From JBOGWA01 sp050693155 (GTDB lineage: Bacteria; Actinomycetota; UBA4738; CALAEC01): 12,264 nt of DNA. Below, piece by piece: positions 1-5,956 of this stretch. The notes under the pieces were generated by a model. It did no database searches. It was given only the letters and a program-made list of their open reading frames with translations, and was not told the origin of the DNA. The stretch's first letter is position 1; the number at the start of each line of letters is the position of its first letter. The position numbers were made by a program, and so were the translations under genes. The DNA is taken from positions 1 through 12,264 of the forward strand of contig JBOGWA010000118.1 in NCBI GenBank assembly GCA_050693155.1. Reading direction: 5' to 3'.

Positions 1-17
1 GGGCCGAGAGGATGTGT

Positions 18-1376
18 CTACATGTGGGCGATGAGCTGCTCGACGCGGTCGTCCTCGGAGCGGAACGGATCCTTGCAGAGAACCGTTCGCTGGGCCTGGT
101 CGTTCAGTTTCAGGTGCACCCAGTCGACCGTGTAGTCGCGCCGCCGCTGCTTGGCTTGACGTATGAACTCCCCGCGGAGCCGCGCGCGGGTGGTCTGCGG
201 GGGTCGGTGCATCGCCTGCTCGACATCGCGGTCCTTGACGATCCGAGCCATCGCTCCCCTGCGCTCGAGCAGGTAGTACAGACCGCGCTTGGTGTTCACG
301 TCGTGATAGGCGAGGTCGAGCATCGCGACCTTCGGGTGCGATAGGGGCACGCCGTGCTTCTCGCGGTAGCCGTCGATCAAAAAGAGCTTCGCGACCCAGT
401 CGATCTTGTGGGCGAGGCGATCGAGCTCCTGTTCGCGGAGCGCACCCAGCGCTCGTTCCCATTCCCTGAGGATCGCGCGATCGATGCCGTCGAGACTCCG
501 GGCTTCGGCGAACCGGTTCGCGCGATCGAGGTACTCCTCCTGGATCTCGAGCGCTGAGAGCTCCCGACCGCTTGCGAGCCGGACCTTTCTCCGACACGTC
601 ACGTCATGACTGATCTCTCGGATTGCGCGGATCGGATTCTCGAGCGTGAGATCGCGCATGACCGTGTTCTCCTCCACCATGCGCAAGACGAGGTCCGTCA
701 CGCTGACCTTCAGGAACGTCGTGAACTCGCTCATGTTCGAATCGCCGACGATCACGTGGAGCCGGCGATACCGCTCGGCGTCGGCGTGCGGCTCGTCTCT
801 GGTGTTGATGATCGGGCGGGATCGCGTCGTGGCCGACGAGACACCCTCCCAGATGTGCTCTGCGCGCTGCGAGATGCAGAAGTGCGCGCCCCGCGGGCCG
901 TGGAGCACCTTTCCGGCGCCGGTAAACACCTGGCGCGTAACGAAGAACGGGATCAGAACCTCGGCCATGCGAGCGAACTCACCCTGTCTCGCGACGAGGT
1001 AGTTCTCGTGACAGCCGTAGGAGTTGCCGGCGGAGTCTGTGTTGTTCTTGAAGAGGAAGATGTCTCCGGAGATCCCCTCTTCGTGAAGCCTGACTTCCGC
1101 GGCGCCCAGGAGCGCTTCGAGGACGCGCTCCCCCGCTTTGTCGTGTGCCACGAGGTCGACGATCGAGTCGCATTCAGGTGTCGCGTACTCGGGATGAGAG
1201 CCGACATCCAGATAGAGTCGTGCGCCGTTCTCGAGGAAGACGTTCGAAGATCGGCCCCAGTGAACGACCCGGCGGAAGAGGTAGCGGGCGACCTCATCCG
1301 GAGACAGGCGACGCTGGCCTCGGAACGTGCACGTCACGCCGTATTCGTTCTCCAGGCCGAAGATGCGCCGCTCCAC
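18..1376 (-). CDS. pafA: Pup--protein ligase PafA
   Basis: This is the sole ligase of pupylation. It uses ATP to phosphorylate the C-terminal glutamate of Pup, then joins it by an isopeptide bond to a substrate lysine. The 452-aa product is the same length as I recall for mycobacterial PafA. Visible family marks are the N-terminal GLENEYG nucleotide/Mg motif (Glu9), the LYLDVGSHPEYATPEC segment with the catalytic-base aspartate at residue 57, NNTDSAGNSYGCHENYLV near residues 110-128, and RPIINTRDEPHAD. It lacks the extra loop seen in Dop: the Glu-to-Asp spacing is 48 residues here against 78 in the Dop of this window. The start is GTG at 1376, which gives the normal MERRIFG-type N terminus. 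There is no clear Shine-Dalgarno sequence, but a -10-like element sits just upstream. It lies 67 bases downstream of the eis-like gene. pafB/pafC, often found next, would fall beyond the window edge. Identification is very secure. Confidence 0.97.
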   Translation of the reverse strand: MERRIFGLENEYGVTCTFRGQRRLSPDEVARYLFRRVVHWGRSSNVFLENGARLYLDVGSHPEYATPECDSIVDLVAHDKAGERVLEALLGAAEVRLHEEGISGDIFLFKNNTDSAGNSYGCHENYLVARQGEFARMAEVLIPFFVTRQVFTGAGKVLHGPRGAHFCISQRAEHIWEGVSSATTRSRPIINTRDEPHADAERYRRLHVIVGDSNMSEFTTFLKVSVTDLVLRMVEENTVMRDLTLENPIRAIREISHDVTCRRKVRLASGRELSALEIQEEYLDRANRFAEARSLDGIDRAILREWERALGALREQELDRLAHKIDWVAKLFLIDGYREKHGVPLSHPKVAMLDLAYHDVNTKRGLYYLLERRGAMARIVKDRDVEQAMHRPPQTTRARLRGEFIRQAKQRRRDYTVDWVHLKLNDQAQRTVLCKDPFRSEDDRVEQLIAHM

Positions 1377-1382
1377 GACGCA

Positions 1383-1388
1383 AGTCTA
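1383..1388 (-). promoter_or_regulatory. candidate -10 element for pafA (leaderless)
   Basis: On the minus strand the hexamer TAGACT fits the actinobacterial TAnnnT pattern. It is followed by six bases and then the G of the pafA GTG codon at 1376. A start site seven bases after the hexamer would therefore fall exactly on the first base of the start codon, giving a leaderless mRNA. This also explains the missing ribosome binding site. The hexamer 17 bases upstream (GTGATT) is a poor -35. This is inference from sequence only. Confidence 0.35.
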
Positions 1389-1443
1389 GGGGTCGAGCTC
1401 GGGGGAATCACGAGCTAGGGGAAGCGGAGCGGTTGGCCCCCGC

Positions 1444-2658
1444 TCAGAAGATGCCGGGACACCAGGGAACTGGATCCCAGCCGAACATCGCATCGGCGCG
1501 GTCGAGGGCCTCATCGGTGCCCACGATCCGGCCGCCTCGGGCGAGCGACCGGAAGCGCGTGCCGCCGAGCAGCACGCTCCCCAATGCCGACGCGTCCAGA
1601 AAGATCTCCGGCTGGGCATCCGTCGGTCCGCACTCCGCACCATCCGGCCCCCCGTCGAGCGCCAGGTGACGGTCGTTCCAGGGGCAGAAGGGGTCGAGCG
1701 CCTGCAACACGATGCGACCTTCGGTCGCGTAGCGGCGGGATGCCAGCGCCTTTTGAATGTCGATGGGGCGGACCCAAAGACCGTCCCCGATCGCGAGGCG
1801 GAGCCGGCGTGGCTCGCGGAGCAAATGCAACAGCGGTTCGTCCACGGGCCGTTGACCTCCCGAGAATCGAGCCACCAGATCGACGTCGAACACGAAGCGC
1901 CAGAGATCCGCGACCGCGCCGGGGGTGTTGGCGACGAGCTCCTCGACCTCGATCGAACCGTTGGGGCTCGCGTCCGTCCAGTCCCGTCGCTGCCGGTAGA
2001 TGACGTAGCCGTCGAGGCCGCCGGCTGACTCGTGAACGGCATAGAAGGGCTGTCCTGGGTGCTCCTTCCGCTCGGGCTCGTAGAGCCAGTAACGCCACCA
2101 CACGTCGCTCCGGCTCACGACACCCGGCTGTCCGGCCCGCAGCTGCTCGTAGACGACCGGGAATGCCTCCTCCGCTTCCTCACGGCTGAGGAGCGTGACT
2201 TCGCCGGCGGGCATGTGTCGCGCCGCGTACGCAGTGTGCTCGCGGGCGATGTCGAAGCGGCAACTGAGCGTCCCGGCCCCGTACCCGAATCGCCCGTAGA
2301 TCGCTCCCTCGGACGCCCACAGGATGGAGAGGACGGCCCCTCGCTCGTGAGCATCCTCGAGGTGTTGTCGCATGAGCGACGTAAGGATTCCTCGACGCCG
2401 CCGGTTCGGAAGAACACCGGTGGTGACGATCCCCGTCGTCTCGACAACGCCTCCCGGAACTGTCAGGTCGAGTGGGCACGCTCCGAGACCGCCGACCAAC
2501 GAACCTGCCTCGACCGCCCCGAGGACCTCCCCCAGTTCCAGGATCCAGCGCTCGGCTTGGAGGTCCGCGTCGCTGATCTCGTGTGCGAAGACGCGGCTGA
2601 TCGTCCGGATGAATGAGTCGAGTTCCTCGGACGCAAGGGCCTTTACCTCAACATCCAC
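1444..2658 (-). CDS. Eis-type GNAT N-acetyltransferase
   Basis: This 404-aa protein looks like an acetyl-CoA-dependent acetyltransferase of the Eis family. Mycobacterial Eis acetylates aminoglycosides at several positions and protein lysines. The expected order of parts is visible: an N-terminal GNAT domain with an acetyl-CoA loop (VLPNRRRRGIL, residues 82-92), a SEGAIYGRFGYG block (116-127), a second GNAT-like region to about residue 290, and a C-terminal SCP2-like domain (PTDAQPEIFLDASALGSVLL). Tyr121 in IYGRF aligns with the general-acid tyrosine of Eis (Tyr126 as I recall). The last residue is phenylalanine, whose free carboxylate acts as general base in Eis. The start is GTG at 2658, 10 bases after the prcA stop, with no good Shine-Dalgarno, so translational coupling is likely. 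Its place between prcA and pafA is unusual, since in M. tuberculosis eis lies elsewhere. The substrate is unknown and aminoglycoside activity should not be assumed. Confidence 0.88.
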   Translation of the reverse strand: MDVEVKALASEELDSFIRTISRVFAHEISDADLQAERWILELGEVLGAVEAGSLVGGLGACPLDLTVPGGVVETTGIVTTGVLPNRRRRGILTSLMRQHLEDAHERGAVLSILWASEGAIYGRFGYGAGTLSCRFDIAREHTAYAARHMPAGEVTLLSREEAEEAFPVVYEQLRAGQPGVVSRSDVWWRYWLYEPERKEHPGQPFYAVHESAGGLDGYVIYRQRRDWTDASPNGSIEVEELVANTPGAVADLWRFVFDVDLVARFSGGQRPVDEPLLHLLREPRRLRLAIGDGLWVRPIDIQKALASRRYATEGRIVLQALDPFCPWNDRHLALDGGPDGAECGPTDAQPEIFLDASALGSVLLGGTRFRSLARGGRIVGTDEALDRADAMFGWDPVPWCPGIF

Positions 2659-2668
2659 GGCGGGCCCG

Positions 2669-3355
2669 TCAGCCCTGAATGAATCCGGCGAGATCCGCTT
2701 CTGCGAGCCGACGGAACTTGCGTCTTGGGCGGGTACGGTCGAGCAGGGCCGCCTCGAGCCGCTTCGCGTCGAACGCTTCCCCGTTTGCGGCCGCGAGCGC
2801 GGTCACTCCCGCTCCCACGGCGCCCCCGAGGTCGAGATCGGCCTGGTACGTCTCCGCGAGCTTGGCCTGAAGCGCGTCTGCCTGTCCACCCATTGCTACG
2901 AACCCCTCCTCGTCGGTGACGCTCCCGTCGAAAAGGATGTGCCAGAGCTCGTTGTCCTCGGCCCCATCACCGACCTGGGCTATGAGGATCTCGACCTCGA
3001 AGGGCTTCAGCTGCTGCGTGAACGACTGGGCGAGAACTTGGGAGTAGGCGTTCGCCAGAGCCTTCGCAGTCACGTCCTCACGGTCGTACGAATACCCACG
3101 GATGTCCGCAAGCTGAACCCCCCCGATCCGCAGGCTCTCGAACTCGCTGTACTTTCCGACCCCGGCGAACGCGATCCGATCGTAGATCTCGGAGATCTTT
3201 TGCAGGTGCGCCGAGGGGTTGTCGGCGAGGAACAGGATCCCGTCGACGAATTCAATGGCGACGACCGGCTTCCCTCGCGCGATGCCCTTCCGAGCATAGT
3301 CGGAGCGGTCCTTCATCATCTGCTCGGGAGCGACGTAGAAGGGGGGGATGGCCAT
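2669..3355 (-). CDS. prcA: 20S proteasome alpha subunit PrcA
   Basis: This 228-aa protein forms the outer heptameric rings of the 20S core. Those rings gate substrate entry and dock the C termini of the ATPase. The N terminus, FYVAPEQMMKDRSDYARKGI (from residue 6), matches the alpha-subunit signature. It is followed by the Ntn-hydrolase beta sandwich (GKPVVAIEFVDGILFLADN, IYDRIAFAGVGKYSEFE, RGYSYDREDVTAKALANAYSQ). As in all alpha subunits there is no N-terminal catalytic threonine. It is slightly shorter than mycobacterial PrcA (248 aa as I recall), mostly at the C terminus. ATG at 3355 overlaps the TGA of prcB by one base (TGATG). No separate ribosome binding site is evident, so expression is probably coupled to prcB, which suits equal subunit supply. 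Confidence 0.97.
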   Translation of the reverse strand: MAIPPFYVAPEQMMKDRSDYARKGIARGKPVVAIEFVDGILFLADNPSAHLQKISEIYDRIAFAGVGKYSEFESLRIGGVQLADIRGYSYDREDVTAKALANAYSQVLAQSFTQQLKPFEVEILIAQVGDGAEDNELWHILFDGSVTDEEGFVAMGGQADALQAKLAETYQADLDLGGAVGAGVTALAAANGEAFDAKRLEAALLDRTRPRRKFRRLAEADLAGFIQG

Positions 3356-4140
3356 CAGCCGGTCTGTCGTGCCTCGATCACACGGGTGTAGGCCGCTCGG
3401 ACGTCGTCGTCGGCAACCTCCGCCACCCCGTCGGCGGTGATGACGAAGGCCGAAGGGTAGATGTTGCGCACGGGGTCGGGTCCCCCGGTGGCGGTGTCCT
3501 CCTCGGCGGCGTCGATGAGCGCCTCAACGGCGGCATCCAGCGCCTCGTCGCGAGCGAGAGCATCCCGCCAACGCTTCTTCAGGCTCCCCTTTGCGGCCCG
3601 GCCCCCAGATCCGTTCGCGTGATAGTCGGACTCCTCGTAGCGCCCGCCGATCGCGTCGTAACGGAAGATGCGTCCCCGATTGCGCTTGACGTCGAATCCC
3701 GCGAACACCGGAACGACGACGAGTCCCTGCATGACGAGCGGGAGGGAGGCGCTGACCATGCGGCCGAGCCGATTCGCCTTTCCCTCGAGTGAGAGCCGGT
3801 CACCCTCGACCTTCTCGTAGTGTTCGAGCTCCGTCTGGAACAGGCGAACGAGCTCGAGCGCAGTCGCGGCGACCCCGGCGATCCCGATTGCCGAATGCTC
3901 GTCGGCCTGGAACACCTTGTTCATCTGGTTGTCGGCGATCGTGTAGGCCTCCACCGCTCTGCGGTCCCCGGCCATTACGACGCCGTCCGAAAACCGAAGT
4001 GCGAGAACGGTCGTACCGTGGGGAGCGGAGATCGATCCTTCCGCCCGAGGCGGAACCGCCGGTGTTTCTCCCAACCGTGTGACTAGATCGAAGAAGCTCG
4101 GGTTCGCTCCGAGTGGGTAGTGACTCGGGTCCAGGGTCAT
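3355..4140 (-). CDS. prcB: 20S proteasome beta subunit PrcB (precursor)
   Basis: This is the catalytic subunit of the inner rings, a threonine protease made with a self-cleaved propeptide. In the 261-aa precursor the cleavage site APHG|TTVLALRF places the nucleophile at Thr43, giving a 42-residue propeptide, shorter than the 57 residues I recall for M. tuberculosis. Counting from Thr43 as residue 1, the other catalytic residues sit at the canonical positions: Asp17 (precursor Asp59 in AGDRRA) and Lys33 (precursor Lys75 in NQMNKVF). An SGG motif near residues 178-180 fits the later Ser/Gly active-site element. ATG at 4140 overlaps the pup stop as ATGA, and an AAGGGCGGGGA stretch lies just before it within pup. 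The product should be an active protease. Confidence 0.97.
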   Translation of the reverse strand: MTLDPSHYPLGANPSFFDLVTRLGETPAVPPRAEGSISAPHGTTVLALRFSDGVVMAGDRRAVEAYTIADNQMNKVFQADEHSAIGIAGVAATALELVRLFQTELEHYEKVEGDRLSLEGKANRLGRMVSASLPLVMQGLVVVPVFAGFDVKRNRGRIFRYDAIGGRYEESDYHANGSGGRAAKGSLKKRWRDALARDEALDAAVEALIDAAEEDTATGGPDPVRNIYPSAFVITADGVAEVADDDVRAAYTRVIEARQTG

Positions 4141-4334
4141 TCCCCGCCCTTCTGGACGTAGCTCTTGATGAACTCCTCGGCGTTCTCCTCGAGCACTTGG
4201 TCGATCTCGTCGAGGATCTCGTCCATGTTCTCCTTCAAATGCTGCCCGCGAGCTGTCGCCTCGGCTCCGGCCGCCCCGGGCTCGGGGCTCCTGGTCTTCT
4301 TCCGCGTCTGCTTGCGTTCCTGTTCCTGCGGCAC
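4137..4334 (-). CDS. pup: Prokaryotic ubiquitin-like protein Pup, GGE-ending
   Basis: Pup is the small, mostly disordered tag attached to proteins bound for the proteasome. The C-terminal half carries the conserved Mpa/PafA-binding helix (ENMDEILDEIDQVLEENAEEF) and ends SYVQKGGE. The encoded terminal residue is Glu (GAA), so the product is ligation-ready without the deamidation needed for Gln-ending Pup. Two in-frame GTG codons are possible starts. The one at 4338-4340 leaves a single base after AGGAGG (4342-4347). The one at 4332-4334 leaves 7 bases and gives MPQEQERKQTR, close to the usual MAQEQTKR-type beginning. I therefore choose 4334 (65 aa); the longer form is 67 aa. It overlaps prcB by 4 bases. 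Confidence 0.96.
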   Translation of the reverse strand: MPQEQERKQTRKKTRSPEPGAAGAEATARGQHLKENMDEILDEIDQVLEENAEEFIKSYVQKGGE

Positions 4335-4341
4335 GTCCACT

Positions 4342-4347
4342 CCTCCT
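4342..4347 (-). promoter_or_regulatory. Shine-Dalgarno of pup
   Basis: On the minus strand this is a perfect AGGAGG, the strongest ribosome binding site in the operon. It lies 7 bases before GTG at 4334 but only one base before GTG at 4340, so it selects the shorter Pup. A strong site suits the high level of free Pup a tagging system needs. Confidence 0.7.
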
Positions 4348-4375
4348 CGAGGCTGTGGGGTTCCGGTCGACTCCT

Positions 4376-4381
4376 ATTGTA
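4376..4381 (-). promoter_or_regulatory. candidate -10 element for pup-prcB-prcA
   Basis: TACAAT on the minus strand matches the sigma-A -10 consensus at five of six bases and lies in the 82-base dop-pup gap. A start about seven bases downstream would give a leader of roughly 35 bases that includes the AGGAGG site. No convincing -35 is seen at 17-18 bases (GAGGCC or CGAGGC). Confidence 0.4.
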
Positions 4382-4387
4382 GAGCGG

Positions 4388-4402
4388 GGCCGGATGCCGG
4401 CC
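4388..4402 (-). other. short GC hairpin in the dop-pup gap
   Basis: A perfect inverted repeat GGCCGG-atg-CCGGCC (6-bp arms, 3-base loop) starts 14 bases beyond the dop stop codon. It is not followed by a T-rich tract on the minus strand, so it is not a classic intrinsic terminator. It could protect the 3' end of an upstream message or slow polymerase between dop and pup. It may also be chance in GC-rich DNA. Confidence 0.3.
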
Positions 4403-4416
4403 TCGGTCGAGTGACT

Positions 4417-5901
4417 TCAGCTTTCGAGGGCCTCGACGAGCGCGGCAGCCGTTCCCGATCTCGCCAGGAGATCCTGGACGTGCTCGCGCGTCCCGCGGAG
4501 CGGTTCCCGCATTGGGACCCGCTTCAGCGCGTCGGCCTCGGTGTCGAAGATCACCGAATCCCACGATGCGGCCACGATCGCATCCGGATAGCTGCTGATG
4601 CAGCTTCCGCGGAAGAACGCACGCGTATCGATCGGCGGCTCCCGCATTGCCTTCTCGCTCTCGTCGTCACCCGCGATGCGGTTGATCTTCCCGCCCTCGA
4701 CTAGCCGGTAGTAGAGGCCCCGGTCGCGTCGAACGTCGTGGTATTGCAGATCGATGAGGGAGAGCTTCGAGTCTTCCCAGGAAAGGCCGTCTCGCTCACG
4801 GTACGCGCCGATGATCCGGTACTTCTCGATCCAGTCGAGGTCCCCCGCGAGGGACATCGGGTCGTCCTCGAGACCGGCGAGGACACGCTCCCACTCGCCC
4901 AGCACTTCGGCATTCCCGGCGGTCGGGTCCGTCTCCTTCACGTAGCGCTTCGCGTGGTCCAGGTACTCCCATTGAAGGTCGAGTGCGGTGATCCGCTTGC
5001 CGTCGGCCAGTCGGACGGTCGTGGCAAGCGACGGATCCCACGAGATCTCGTGGAGAGCCAGGACGGGATTCTCGAGAGTGAGATCGGGAAGGACGTCATC
5101 CTCGATCATCTTCAGCATGAGCGCGCACGTCCCGACCTTGACGTACGTGGCGACCTCGCACATGTTCGCATCACCCAGGATCACGTGGAGACGCCGGTAC
5201 TTCTCGGGATCGGCGTGCGGTTCGTCGCGCGTGTTGATGATCGGACGCTTGAGTGTGGTCTCCAGCCCGACCTCGGCCTCAACGAAGTCGGTCCGCTGGC
5301 TGAGCTGATACGGGACGGACCGATCCTCGGCGGCCGCGCCCTCGATTCCGACCTTGCCGGCGCCGGTGAAGATCTGTCGCGTGACGAGGAAGGGCGTGAG
5401 GTCCCGAACGATCCGGGCGAACGGCGCCCGGCGGTCCACGAGGTAATTCTCGTGACAACCGTAGGAGTTCCCCTTCCCGTCGGTGTTGTTCTTGTAGACG
5501 GCGATGCGTTCCCCGGGGGGCAACAGCTCTTGCACGAGGGCAAGAGAGGCTTCGAGAACACGCTCGCCGGCCTTGTCGTGAATGACGAGGTCCCTCGGCG
5601 TTGCGCACTCTGGCGTGGAGTACTCCGGGTGTGCATGATCGACGTAGTACCGGGCGCCGTTCGAGAGGATCACGTTCGCGAGCCCCAGATCCTCCTCGAT
5701 GGGCTCGCGCTCCTGCACCGGCTCGAACCCCCGCGCGTCACGGAGTGGCGTCTCCTGCTCGTAGTCCCAGCGGATCCTGCGCAGGGCGCCCGCATACGAG
5801 TTGATCAAGAGCGAGGAAGCGAGGACAGGGTTGAAGTCGGGGGTCCCGGGACCGAAGATTCCATATTCGGTCTCGATCCCCATCACCTTTGGGATCGCCA
5901 T
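4417..5901 (-). CDS. dop: Pup deamidase/depupylase Dop
   Basis: Dop is the PafA paralogue that cleaves Pup from substrates and, in species with Gln-ending Pup, converts that Gln to Glu. The 494-aa product carries the glutamine-synthetase-like motifs: GIETEYG (Glu10), ARYYVDHAHPEYSTPEC (Asp88, the catalytic aspartate), NNTDGKGNSYGCHENYLV and RPIINTRDEPHADPEKY. It differs from PafA by an insertion at about residues 43-75 containing WDYEQETPLRDARGFEP, the signature Dop loop. The Glu-to-Asp spacing is 30 residues longer than in PafA. Because the local Pup already ends in Glu, depupylation is probably its main role. ATG at 5901 has a modest AGGA upstream; Met7 (5883) is an alternative. It starts 55 bases after the mpa stop and is likely co-transcribed with it. 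Confidence 0.96.
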   Translation of the reverse strand: MAIPKVMGIETEYGIFGPGTPDFNPVLASSLLINSYAGALRRIRWDYEQETPLRDARGFEPVQEREPIEEDLGLANVILSNGARYYVDHAHPEYSTPECATPRDLVIHDKAGERVLEASLALVQELLPPGERIAVYKNNTDGKGNSYGCHENYLVDRRAPFARIVRDLTPFLVTRQIFTGAGKVGIEGAAAEDRSVPYQLSQRTDFVEAEVGLETTLKRPIINTRDEPHADPEKYRRLHVILGDANMCEVATYVKVGTCALMLKMIEDDVLPDLTLENPVLALHEISWDPSLATTVRLADGKRITALDLQWEYLDHAKRYVKETDPTAGNAEVLGEWERVLAGLEDDPMSLAGDLDWIEKYRIIGAYRERDGLSWEDSKLSLIDLQYHDVRRDRGLYYRLVEGGKINRIAGDDESEKAMREPPIDTRAFFRGSCISSYPDAIVAASWDSVIFDTEADALKRVPMREPLRGTREHVQDLLARSGTAAALVEALES

Positions 5902-5956
5902 CAGCGTTCCTAGGATACGGGCGAGAGCGGCCGCGCGCCTACGGGGATCGAAGGGT

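Noticed and set aside
606..1418. Open frame of 270 codons antisense to pafA
   Set aside because: Its charged, low-complexity sequence follows from reading pafA backwards; the sense gene has all catalytic motifs.
2669..3355. PrcA as an inactivated protease, because it has no N-terminal threonine
   Set aside because: Alpha subunits of the 20S core never carry the nucleophile; the gene is intact and typical.
4738..5913. Open frame of 391 codons antisense to dop
   Set aside because: It is a shadow of dop: the composition follows the codon bias of the real gene, and no motif or ribosome binding site is present.
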